Origin: Paraburkholderia ginsengisoli NBRC 100965 | GTDB taxonomy: Bacteria > Pseudomonadota > Gammaproteobacteria > Burkholderiales > Burkholderiaceae | Direction of reading: 5' to 3' | DNA length: 64,000 bases | Assembly: GCF_000739735.1 (NCBI RefSeq) | Contig: NZ_BBJF01000017.1 | Location: 147,908-211,907, forward strand | In this document: positions 45,739-53,838 of the stretch, in pieces | How the letters are laid out: each line of letters opens with the position of its first letter | Position numbering within the stretch: position 1 is the first letter of the stretch | The notes under the pieces: generated by a model | Told to the model about the DNA's origin: nothing | The model's input: only the letters and a program-made list of their open reading frames with translations | Database searches by the model: none | Position numbers and translations under genes: made by a program

Positions 45739-46461
45739 TTATTCCACCTCGCGAGTCTGGAACGGCACACGCTCCCACAGGATGAACGGCTCGCCCGGCG
45801 CCGGTTCGACGAAGAGCGCGGCGTGATCGATGCTCAACGGCCCGAGCAACGGCGTTTGCTGCCGCCACCACGCGACCAGCGCCGCGCGCTCGTCGGCGTC
45901 GGCTAGCGAACTCGACAGCGTCATGTGAAAACGGAATTCGTCGAACACGTACGGATAGCCCCATTCGATCAGCAGCGCGCGCTGCCGTTCGCTCAACGGC
46001 GCGGCGAGCCGGCGCGCCAGATCGGCCGCCGACGGCCGCGCGCGCAATGCGCCGAGCGATTGCAACGCACTGCTCGCCACCGCGCGAATGGCGGCTTCTC
46101 CCTGCTGATTCGCGGGACGCAGCGCGACGAAATCGCCGAGCGTCGCGGCTTCCACCGGCAGTTCGAAGCCGCGTTGCATGAGTGCCCAGGCGCGCGTCGC
46201 GGCCAGCACGTCGTCCTGCGTGACGCCTTGCGCGAGACGAAACGGCGCGACCAGCGTGCCGTGCCAACCATAGCGGTGCGGCGCTTCGGTCAGCTCCTTC
46301 AGCGCACGCTTCAAGCCGGGCGGTTGCGGCGGCTCGCAGTGCTCGCCGCTTTGCGCATCGCGGCCGAGCCAGGTCGAGCCGGCTCGCCACCATGCGGACT
46401 CGCGCGACGGCGCGTAATACACGGCAAAGCGTGCGCCGGCGTTCCACGCGGCGCCGCTCAC
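45739..46461 (-). CDS. DUF1045 phosphonate-operon protein, 2H phosphoesterase type
   Basis: A 240-residue protein that probably starts at GTG 46461, overlapping the phnF stop as GTGA. Two H-x-T motifs are visible, WHGTLVAPF (His67, Thr69) and FHMTLSS (His179, Thr181). Paired HxT is the catalytic mark of 2H phosphoesterases, which open cyclic phosphates. The family (DUF1045/TIGR03223) is found in phn operons. In E. coli, PhnP opens ribose 1,2-cyclic phosphate 5-phosphate; this protein may do that step here. That role is inference. Confidence 0.87.
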   Translation of the reverse strand: MSGAAWNAGARFAVYYAPSRESAWWRAGSTWLGRDAQSGEHCEPPQPPGLKRALKELTEAPHRYGWHGTLVAPFRLAQGVTQDDVLAATRAWALMQRGFELPVEAATLGDFVALRPANQQGEAAIRAVASSALQSLGALRARPSAADLARRLAAPLSERQRALLIEWGYPYVFDEFRFHMTLSSSLADADERAALVAWWRQQTPLLGPLSIDHAALFVEPAPGEPFILWERVPFQTREVE

Positions 46462-47216
46462 AGGTCGTGCTCCACTAGCAGTTGCACGCGGTCCGCCGCG
46501 AAATGCGTGAAACCGTATTTGACCGGCGTGCGTTGCGGATCGACATCGACGTGCTCGACCCACAGCACCGGCTGCTGACGGTTGATGTTCAGACGCCGCG
46601 CCACGTCCGGCTCTGGCAGCACGCTGCCGATGCGGCTCCACTTGCGCAGATAGTCGCCGACGCCGAACTCGGCCATCGACTTCGTGATGCTGCCGGTACG
46701 CTGCAGCACATCGGGCAGGCCCGCGAAACGCGTCGCGGGATACCAGCTGCGCGCGAACGTGAGCGGCACGCCGTCGGACTCGTGCAGCGATTCGATCCGA
46801 TACACCGCCGTCCCTGCCCGCAGACTCAACGCCTTCGCGACACTGGGCTCGGCCTTCACGCGCGCAGCCGACAGCATCGTGCCCACCGCAGCGTGATGCT
46901 GCTGGCGCAGGTTCTCGGTGAAGCGCGTGCGGCGGCCGATCGTGTAGTCGATCGCGCCGGCCTGCACGAAGGTGCCCCGGCCCTGCTCGACGCTCACCAG
47001 CCCCGACGCGGCCAGCCCCAGCATCGCGCGACGCACGGTGTGCCGGTTCACGTCGAAGCGTTTAGCGAGTTCGCCCTCGCTCGGCAGACGCCCTTCCTCG
47101 CCGAAGCCGCTGGCGGCGATTTCGGCCGTCAGAATCTGTTCGATCTGCCGCCACACGGCAACGCCCGCGCCGCGTTCGAGCGTCGTGCCCGGCGTCGCGT
47201 TGTCGTTCGATGTCAT
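46458..47216 (-). CDS. phnF: PhnF, GntR/HutC-family phosphonate regulator
   Basis: A 252-residue regulator with an N-terminal winged helix (GRLPSEGELAKRFDVNRHTV, about 43-62) and a C-terminal UTRA effector domain (GTAVYRIESLHESDGVPLTF, then RQQPVLWVEHVDVD). PhnF represses phosphonate genes. The start is taken as the ATG at 47216; a TTG 24 bases earlier is also in frame. A 22-bp perfect palindrome lies 112 bases upstream, between it and divergent phnM. Confidence 0.9.
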   Translation of the reverse strand: MTSNDNATPGTTLERGAGVAVWRQIEQILTAEIAASGFGEEGRLPSEGELAKRFDVNRHTVRRAMLGLAASGLVSVEQGRGTFVQAGAIDYTIGRRTRFTENLRQQHHAAVGTMLSAARVKAEPSVAKALSLRAGTAVYRIESLHESDGVPLTFARSWYPATRFAGLPDVLQRTGSITKSMAEFGVGDYLRKWSRIGSVLPEPDVARRLNINRQQPVLWVEHVDVDPQRTPVKYGFTHFAADRVQLLVEHDL

Positions 47217-47327
47217 GGTGCCGTCATTCCCCTGGGTCAAATATGCCGTCTGACGTGCATTGTAGTGCGCCAGCCGCGATGAGAATATGAAATGGCGGCC
47301 CCGCGCAACGACGGCACCAAGCCTACC

Positions 47328-47349
47328 TCTAAACGTCTAGACGTTTAGA
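47328..47349. promoter_or_regulatory. 22-bp perfect palindrome, probable PhnF operator
   Basis: TCTAAACGTCT followed by its exact reverse complement AGACGTTTAGA, centred between 47338 and 47339. It is the only long perfect palindrome in the 320 bases between divergent phnF and phnM. The core GTCTAGAC resembles HutC/GntR-type operators (T-x-GTCTAGAC-x-A). One site could control both directions. Confidence 0.75.
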
Positions 47350-47536
47350 TGATGCGGTGGTCAAATGCCCAGTCACGCCGACGTCACCGATCAGCCGAAT
47401 CACAGATCGCGCCAGTTGCGAGCAAGCAGGCGACGCGCAAACCGCACTAGAATGAACCCGCATGAACCGGCGAACCACGGCGCAAGACTAATCCTCATAC
47501 CGCACCCCGCCCAGGCCATAAAAACGGAGCCAGTCG

Positions 47537-48670
47537 ATGTTGATCAGGAACGCTCGCATCGTGACGCGAGACGAAGTATTCACCGGCGTGCTGCGCGTCG
47601 AAGACGGCGTGATTCGCGACGTCGCGCGCGGCACGACCGAGGCGCGTGAAGCGGAAGACTGGGACGGCGATTATCTGCTGCCCGGCTTGATCGAGCTGCA
47701 TACGGACAATCTGGAGAAGCATCTCGCGCCGCGCCCCGGCGTGCAATGGAATACCGACGCCGCATTCGTGATTCACGACGCGCAGGTGGCGGCCGCGGGC
47801 ATCACCACCGTGTTCGACGCGCTCGCGATCGGCTCGCGTGTGAACGCCGGGCTGCGCGGCCGCGAGCTGCAAACGCAATGCGCCGAATCGCTGCTGCGCT
47901 TCTCCACGCGCAAGCTGTTGCGCGCCGAACACTTCCTGCATCTGCGCTGCGAGATCGCCACCGCCGACGTGGTCGACATATTCGATTCGCTCTGCGCGCA
48001 TCCGCTGTTGCGGCTCGCGTCGGTGATGGATCACACGCCAGGTCAGCGGCAATGGCACGATCGCGAGCAATGGCGCCGCTTCCAGGAGCGCAACGGCAAG
48101 CTGAGCGACGAACATGTCGCGACCGCGTTGGTCCAGCTGTCGGTCGAACAGGAGCGCTATGCCGACGCGCACCGCGGGGAGATCGTCGCGCGTTGCCGGC
48201 GGCTCGGCATACCGGTGGCGAGCCATGACGACACGCTGATCGAACACGTCGAACAGGCGAAGGCCGAAGGCATCGTGCTGGCCGAGTTCCCGACCACCCG
48301 CATTGCCGCCGAAGCCGCGCGCGCACATGGCATCTCGACCGTCATGGGCGCGCCGAACATCGTGCGCGGCGGCTCGCATTCGGGCAACGTGTCGGCGCTC
48401 GAACTGGCGAGCGCCGATCTGCTCGATATCCTGTCGTCGGATTACGTGCCGTCGAGCCTGCTGACCGCCGTGTTCGAGCTGGTCGACAAAGCAGGCTGGA
48501 CGCTGCCCCGCGCGATGGCGACGGTCTCCGCCGAACCGGCGCGCACCGCTGGCCTGCACGATCGCGGCGCGATCGAAACGGGTCTGCGCGCGGACTTCGT
48601 CCGCGTGACGATGCTCGACACGCTGCCGGTGCCGCGCGCGACTTATCGCAACGGGATGCGGGTCGTTTGA
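47537..48670 (+). CDS. phnM: Ribose 1-methylphosphonate 5-triphosphate diphosphatase
   Basis: A 377-residue amidohydrolase-fold enzyme. Metal ligands are in PGLIELHTDNLEKH (His55, Asp57, His62), with DHTPGQ and later ASHDD and MGAPNIVRGGSHSGN, all PhnM marks. It removes pyrophosphate from the C-P lyase intermediate. The genes for the lyase itself (phnGHIJKL) are not in this window, so the pathway is split between loci. It is divergent from phnF. Confidence 0.92.
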   Translation: MLIRNARIVTRDEVFTGVLRVEDGVIRDVARGTTEAREAEDWDGDYLLPGLIELHTDNLEKHLAPRPGVQWNTDAAFVIHDAQVAAAGITTVFDALAIGSRVNAGLRGRELQTQCAESLLRFSTRKLLRAEHFLHLRCEIATADVVDIFDSLCAHPLLRLASVMDHTPGQRQWHDREQWRRFQERNGKLSDEHVATALVQLSVEQERYADAHRGEIVARCRRLGIPVASHDDTLIEHVEQAKAEGIVLAEFPTTRIAAEAARAHGISTVMGAPNIVRGGSHSGNVSALELASADLLDILSSDYVPSSLLTAVFELVDKAGWTLPRAMATVSAEPARTAGLHDRGAIETGLRADFVRVTMLDTLPVPRATYRNGMRVV

Positions 48671-48757
48671 CGGGGTTGGGTTGATGGCGACGTGCAGCGG
48701 GGCTGCCGCGCGCAGCGTGCAAGGTAAGCAGCAGCGCACCGGCGCACCTCGACCACC

Positions 48758-50581
48758 TCATGCGGTCGGCTCGGCCTCACGCCCTTCGGTTGCGCCCGCG
48801 TCGACCCGCGCCCGCGCGAACGCGGCGCGCTCGGCCTGCTCACGCCGACGCACTTCGAGCACATCCTGATAGCGCAGAAACGCGCAACGTCCGCCGGATT
48901 TGGCCGCGTACATCGCCGCGTCGGCGTTGAGCAGCAGTTCCTCGGCCGTGCCGCTGTCGTCGGGGAACTGGCTGATGCCGATGCTCGCGCCCACCGTCAT
49001 GCTATGCCCGTCCATCAGCAGCGTTTCGTTCAGCGCGCCCATCATGCGCGCCGCGATGCCGGGCGCGTCCTGGGCGACATGCGGCCCTTCGATCAACACG
49101 ATGAACTCGTCGCCACCCAGCCGCGCGACCACATCTGCGGCACAGAGCACCTGCTTGAGCCGCCGTGCAACCGCGACCAGCACCTTGTCGCCGACCGAGT
49201 GACCGAACTGGTCGTTGATCTGTTTGAAGCGGTCGAGGTCGACGAACAGCACCGCCAGTCCTTCGTCATGCAGCTTCGCGTCGTCGATCGCGCTTTCGAG
49301 TTTCTGCATGAACAGCATGCGGTTCGGCAATCCGGTCAGCACGTCATGCGTGGCGAGGTGCACGAGCTCTCGCTGCTTCGCATGCAGCGCATCCATTTGC
49401 GCCTTGATTTCGCGCCGCATCCGCTCGAAGCAACGCGCGAGCACGCCGATTTCGTCGGTACGTTTGACCGGCAGCGTGTTCATCGCGTGGTCGGCGAACA
49501 GGTGCGTCGCCGCGTGCGCGAGCAGTTGCAAAGGCTTGGTCACGGCGCGCGCGAACAGGATCGCCAGCAGCACCGCGAGGCCGCTGAAGATCAGCACCAT
49601 GCGGATGATCTCGTTGCCGAGCAGATGCGCGCCCGACAACACATTGTCGAGCGGCTTCGCAAGACCCAGCACGATAAAGCGGCTGCCCTCGGAGCCGCCG
49701 AACGGCCGGCGCACGAATGCGAGCACCTGGCCGGCCGCCTGCCTCGGCCGCGCGAGGCCGTTCACGAGCACTTCGCTTTGCGTCAGTTCGAAGAGCGGCC
49801 TGGTCACGGAGAAGCTGTCCTGCATCAGCACCCGCCGGCCGCGATCGAAGCCGAACGTCTTCGACGCATCGGGATGAACGAGGAAGTCGCCCCATTCGTT
49901 GGCGAGATAGACCTGATAGTCGCTCGGCAAATCGCTCTGCAAGCGCTTTAGCATGCCGGCCAGATCGACGTCGATCACGACGACGCCCACCACGTTGCCG
50001 CTGGCATCCGCGACCGGCGTGCCGAGCCGCAGCGTCGGTTTGCCTTCGGCGCCGTGCGTGCCGAACTCGTGATTGACCGAGATCGGCGACGTATAAACGC
50101 GGCCGGGTGCAAAGGCCAGCGTCTCGAACACATACGCGAACTGGCCTTTCTCCTGCAGCTTGCTGCCTTCGACGCGCACGAGGCCATCCGCGTCGCGATC
50201 GAAACGGATCAGTTCGAGCCCGTAATGCCGCCGCGTGATGAGCCGGATCTGCAGGTACTCGTGGTGCTGCACCATGAAGCTCGAATACACCTGCGCGAGC
50301 CGTTCGCGCCCGGGGTTCGCGCCGAAACCGTCGTCGCTCTGCACGACACCCGCCGACGACGGCATCGTCGCGAGCACCAGCGCGTCGGCGCCGACGTCGT
50401 CGATCGACGCGGCGAAGCGTTGCCCCAGCAATTCCGTCGACGTGAGCAGGCTGCGCTCGGCTTCGTTGACCAGCATCGTGCGATTGGCGTGATACGCGTA
50501 GTAACCGGTCGCGCCCGACGCGAGCACGCCGATGCACGCAAGGAGCACCGATAGCTTGAAGGTCAAGCCGGGCCGTATCAT
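48758..50581 (-). CDS. Membrane diguanylate cyclase with periplasmic dCache-like sensor
   Basis: A 607-residue protein: transmembrane helix 1 (about 8-29), a large periplasmic sensor with Cache-like beta segments (about 30-325), a second helix, a HAMP-like linker, then a GGDEF domain with intact GGDEF at 489-493. The I-site is degenerate (CAAD where RxxD is expected), so product inhibition may be weak. The C-terminal tail is Arg/Glu-rich. Its ATG overlaps the TGA of the PotD-like gene, which suggests that the binding protein and this sensor form one signalling unit. Confidence 0.9.
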   Translation of the reverse strand: MIRPGLTFKLSVLLACIGVLASGATGYYAYHANRTMLVNEAERSLLTSTELLGQRFAASIDDVGADALVLATMPSSAGVVQSDDGFGANPGRERLAQVYSSFMVQHHEYLQIRLITRRHYGLELIRFDRDADGLVRVEGSKLQEKGQFAYVFETLAFAPGRVYTSPISVNHEFGTHGAEGKPTLRLGTPVADASGNVVGVVVIDVDLAGMLKRLQSDLPSDYQVYLANEWGDFLVHPDASKTFGFDRGRRVLMQDSFSVTRPLFELTQSEVLVNGLARPRQAAGQVLAFVRRPFGGSEGSRFIVLGLAKPLDNVLSGAHLLGNEIIRMVLIFSGLAVLLAILFARAVTKPLQLLAHAATHLFADHAMNTLPVKRTDEIGVLARCFERMRREIKAQMDALHAKQRELVHLATHDVLTGLPNRMLFMQKLESAIDDAKLHDEGLAVLFVDLDRFKQINDQFGHSVGDKVLVAVARRLKQVLCAADVVARLGGDEFIVLIEGPHVAQDAPGIAARMMGALNETLLMDGHSMTVGASIGISQFPDDSGTAEELLLNADAAMYAAKSGGRCAFLRYQDVLEVRRREQAERAAFARARVDAGATEGREAEPTA

Positions 50582-51735
50582 CAGAACCGCTCCGAGCGGT
50601 CGCCCGACACGATGCGGGTCCACAGCTCCTCGCGCCGCTGGATGTCTTCCACCGGGCCGATCCACACGATGTGCTTGTCGCCGCCGCTTTCCAGGGGCGC
50701 CGTCAACGTGTTGGCGAGCCCCTGGCGTTGTGTGAGCAAGGCGCTCACGTTCGGTTCGAGCATGTAGTTGATCCACGCGAGCGCAAGCGGCCGGTCACTC
50801 GCCGCGCGCGTCATCGACCAGCAATCGAGCCACGCGAGCGCGCCTTCGTCGGGAATCACATAGCCGACGTCGGCGCCCGCGCGGCGCAGCAATTCGACCT
50901 GCTGGGTGCCGTAGTTGCCGAACATCAACGCCACGTTATGGTGGATAAAGAACGCGGTCGCCTCTTCGGGCAGTGTGTAATAGGTCAACAGGTTGCGACG
51001 CAAATCGACGAGCTTGTGCGCGATCGTGCGCATCTGCGCGGCGTCGAGCTGAAACGGATGCGGGTAGCCGAGCGCCAGCGCGGTGAACGAGAAGTTGTGC
51101 TGCGCGCTGTTGAAATCGAGCACCTTGCCGCGGTACTGCGGATTCCACAACTCACGCATCGAATGCGGCGCGACCGGAATCTGCTTGCGGTCGTAGATGA
51201 GTCCCATCGACGAATACGTGAACGGGATCGCGTACACCTTGCCGGCCGAGGTCAGTCCTTCGATCGAGTCGAGAGCCTGAAAACGCGGCAACTGTTTTCG
51301 GGTGTTCGGCAGGCTGGCCAGATCGAGCGGCGCCAGCAGATTCGCTTGCGTGTAGCGGCGGATTTCGGCCGTGTTCGCGGCGAGCACGTCGAACGACGGG
51401 GCGTCTTTCGCGTGCATCTGCGCCCACAGCGCTTCGTCGGAATCGACCAGCGTGACTTCGACCTTCACCTGATAGCGCTGCTCGAATGCCTTCACGATGT
51501 CGGCGTCTGCGTAGCCGGGCCACGCGAGCACGTGCAGGACTTTCTCCGCAGCCCGGGCGGGCGCGGCCGGCCACAACGTCACGGCGCAGACCACCCCGAG
51601 CAAAACCGTGAACGAGCGGCGAGAAACGCCGCGCTGTCGCAGATGCGCGCGTGCCAAGGCAGACGCGGCTGCCATGCGCCGCGGAAAAGACTGTTTCCAA
51701 CAGCGCAATCCGTCCGCCATCGACATCATTTGCAT
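50581..51735 (-). CDS. PotD-like polyamine-type binding protein coupled to a diguanylate cyclase
   Basis: A family 1 solute-binding protein of about 384 residues. The leader has a twin-arginine-like SRRSFTVLLG followed by a hydrophobic core and APARA-AEK, so cleavage would be near residue 64. The mature part opens with KVLHVLAWPGYADADIVKAFEQR and has PSFDVLAANTAEIRRY and AIPFTYSSMGLIYDRKQI, typical of spermidine/putrescine binders. No permease or ATPase adjoins it; the only partner is the overlapping GGDEF gene. The start codon is uncertain among several Met codons (51663-51744). Confidence 0.85.
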   Translation of the reverse strand: MQMMSMADGLRCWKQSFPRRMAAASALARAHLRQRGVSRRSFTVLLGVVCAVTLWPAAPARAAEKVLHVLAWPGYADADIVKAFEQRYQVKVEVTLVDSDEALWAQMHAKDAPSFDVLAANTAEIRRYTQANLLAPLDLASLPNTRKQLPRFQALDSIEGLTSAGKVYAIPFTYSSMGLIYDRKQIPVAPHSMRELWNPQYRGKVLDFNSAQHNFSFTALALGYPHPFQLDAAQMRTIAHKLVDLRRNLLTYYTLPEEATAFFIHHNVALMFGNYGTQQVELLRRAGADVGYVIPDEGALAWLDCWSMTRAASDRPLALAWINYMLEPNVSALLTQRQGLANTLTAPLESGGDKHIVWIGPVEDIQRREELWTRIVSGDRSERF

Positions 51736-52226
51736 ATACAACACCGTTTAGCAGAAGGCCGTTGGACGAGCGCGAACGCGCGGCGGTTGATCCGCGAACG
51801 AGGGACTCGGTGACGTTCTCCAGACAGATACGCCCGTTGCGCCGTTATCGATCACACATCCGGGGAGCACCGATAATAGCGCTAAAGCAATATTTTTTGC
51901 CGCTGTACTGGCTGCCCTCGGTAAAAGAATCCGACCGAGGGAACTAACCGATCTGCCCATCAGGATTTAACGACATCTGGCGCACCATTCTTTAGTCACA
52001 GCGTTCGATTCAAAACGTGCTGTGACCGCCATCGCTCGTCATAAGCCGGGATAAATAGCGCCGGTCGAACCCCGCACGCGCGGCGCGATTCGGAATGCCG
52101 GGTCGAGAAATGCCCGCCGCTAGCCGCTCCACACCTAAAGAAGCGCCGCACCGCTGCCGATAACGATGACTTGTCCCGACCCGCCCGCGCCGGTCGGGTC
52201 GACGATGAGTCAAAAGCAAACAGACG
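51736..52226. other. Gene-free region, AT-richer
   Basis: 491 bases with no convincing gene. It must hold the promoter of the leftward binding-protein/GGDEF operon. One perfect inverted repeat, CCCTCGG (51915-51921) with CCGAGGG (51935-51941), is present. The T-run near 51893 is not adjacent enough to call a terminator. Confidence 0.4.
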
Positions 52227-52460
52227 ATGCGCCTGAGAAAAACCGAGTGGATGGGAGTGGCCGTCGTGGCCGGATCGATAGCCTGCTTCGGCGGCTGGCT
52301 GCAAAGCGAAATGGCCCGCGCGGCGTCCGCACGCTTGCAGCGCGACATGCCGGACTCGCATGGCGCCTGCGCAGGAATGAGCGCGCGCGAAGCCGAAATG
52401 CGGGGCAAAGGCGAATTGTGGTGCGGCACGATCAGCGCGGAGCCGCTGGGCAAGCCGTAA
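52227..52460 (+). CDS. Small hypothetical membrane or exported protein
   Basis: A 77-residue frame starting with ATG 52227: basic start (RLRKTEW), one hydrophobic segment (about 9-26, MGVAVVAGSIACFGGWL) and a polar C-terminus with two Cys (HGACAGMS, ELWCGTIS). The layout is that of a small anchored or exported protein, and similar short genes occur in Burkholderia. No strong ribosome site is visible. Confidence 0.45.
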   Translation: MRLRKTEWMGVAVVAGSIACFGGWLQSEMARAASARLQRDMPDSHGACAGMSAREAEMRGKGELWCGTISAEPLGKP

Positions 52461-52825
52461 AAGCACAACCGCAAATTAGACAACTTCATTACTGCGCGAT
52501 TACGCCGCGCCGCGACGCGCCCTGCGCGTCATGCGGCTCATGACAGTCCGACACAACGCGCGGCGTGCGGCCATGTCCGCGCGCCCCGCTCCAAAACCCT
52601 TGCCGACGCGCGCCCGCCCCACCCATTCGCGCTTTAGAAGCCATCCTCGCGCACCATCCGGTGTTTTACTGACTTCCCAATCTTTTTGACCTGATAAGCT
52701 TGGCGCGCGCTGCTGGCCGCCCCGGCCGGCAGCTTCACCCCAAAGCCCGCCGTGAGTCACGACGGGTGTCCCGCAGCGATACAACCGCACGCGGGAGCAT
52801 TTGAACTACACCGAGGAGTTAAACA
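52461..52825. promoter_or_regulatory. Upstream region of the ArgT-like gene with a 21-bp palindrome
   Basis: 365 bases without a gene. At 52746-52766 CCCGCCGTGA-G-TCACGACGGG is an odd palindrome with ten-base arms and one mismatch, 60 bases before the ATG at 52826. It may be an operator for the amino-acid binding protein or a leader hairpin. TTGACC at 52686-52691 is a possible -35 without a clear -10. Confidence 0.4.
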
Positions 52826-53608
52826 GTGAAAAAACTGCTAGCGGCTTTGACGGTTGCTCTGCTTGCCACCGTCTCGATTGGCGCACACGCTAAAGATTGG
52901 TCGACGATCCGTTTTGGCGTTGATGCCAGCTACCCCCCGTTCGAGTCCAAGGGTTCGGATGGCAAGCTCGTTGGCTTCGATATCGACCTCGGCAATGAGA
53001 TCTGCAAACGCCTGGATGCCAAGTGCGTGTGGGTCGAAAACGACTTCGACGGCATGATCCCGGCGCTGAAGGCGAAGAAGTTCGACGGCGTGCTGTCGTC
53101 GATGTCGATGACGCCGCAACGCGCCGAACAGGTCGCGTTCTCGTCGAAGCTGTTCAACACGCCGACGCGTCTGGTCGCGAAGAAGGGTTCGGGCATCCTG
53201 CCGACCGCCGACTCGCTGAAGGGCAAGACGATCGGCGTCGAACAGGGCACGATCCAGGAAACCTACGCGAAGACGTACTGGGAACCGAAGGGCGCGAAGG
53301 TCGTGCCGTATCAGAACCAGGATCAGGTCTACGCCGACCTGCTGTCGGGCCGTCTGGACGCGGCGCTGCAAGACGCGGTGCAAGCTGAGATCGGCTTCCT
53401 GAAGACGCCGCGCGGCGCGGGCTTCGACTTCGTCGGCAAGGACCTCGTGGACGCGAAGATCCTCGGCAACGGCGCGGGCATCGGCATGCGCAAGGAAGAC
53501 ACCGATCTGAAGACGAAGGTCGACAAGGCAATTGCCGACATCATCAAGGACGGTACGTACAAGAAGCTCGAGAAGAAGTATTTCGACTTCGACGTGTACG
53601 GCGGCTAA
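52826..53608 (+). CDS. Basic amino-acid ABC transporter binding protein (ArgT/HisJ-like)
   Basis: A 260-residue periplasmic protein with a signal peptide (KKLLAALTVALLATVSIGAHA-KDW). The ligand-binding pattern is clear: FGVDASYPPFESKGSDGKLV, GFDIDLGNEICKRL, DGMIPALKAKKFDGVLSSMS and SGRLDAALQDAVQAE, as in lysine/arginine/ornithine and histidine binders. The GAGGAGTTAAAC leader gives a strong ribosome site. No permease or ATPase gene follows; a terminator ends the transcript, so it must use a transporter encoded elsewhere. Confidence 0.92.
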   Translation: MKKLLAALTVALLATVSIGAHAKDWSTIRFGVDASYPPFESKGSDGKLVGFDIDLGNEICKRLDAKCVWVENDFDGMIPALKAKKFDGVLSSMSMTPQRAEQVAFSSKLFNTPTRLVAKKGSGILPTADSLKGKTIGVEQGTIQETYAKTYWEPKGAKVVPYQNQDQVYADLLSGRLDAALQDAVQAEIGFLKTPRGAGFDFVGKDLVDAKILGNGAGIGMRKEDTDLKTKVDKAIADIIKDGTYKKLEKKYFDFDVYGG

Positions 53609-53651
53609 ACCCGCCACGCGCGCCTGACGGCGCGCCGGCCGGCTGGCACGC

Positions 53652-53683
53652 ACGGGCTCCGCACAGCGGGGCCCGTTTCGTTT
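53652..53683 (+). terminator. Terminator after the ArgT-like gene
   Basis: ACGGGC (53652-53657) pairs with GCCCGT (53671-53676), with an inner CCGC-ACA-GCGG, followed by TTTCGTTTG. It lies 44 bases after the stop, making the binding protein a single-gene transcript. Confidence 0.8.
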
Positions 53684-53838
53684 GTGCCGCCGCATCCGAC
53701 CACACGACACGTATATCGGCTAAGATCGTGCGGTCGCGGCGCCGCGAAGCGGCCCGCCCTGGCCTGACCTCGAAGCACGCTTTCATACTGTAATCAACGA
53801 CATAGCGCGGCACGCCGTTGGGCCGCGGATCCGAAAAC

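Noticed and set aside
52010..52489. A 159-codon minus-strand frame in the gap before the ArgT-like gene
   Set aside because: It has mixed, shadow-like composition and overlaps the better small plus-strand gene at 52227.
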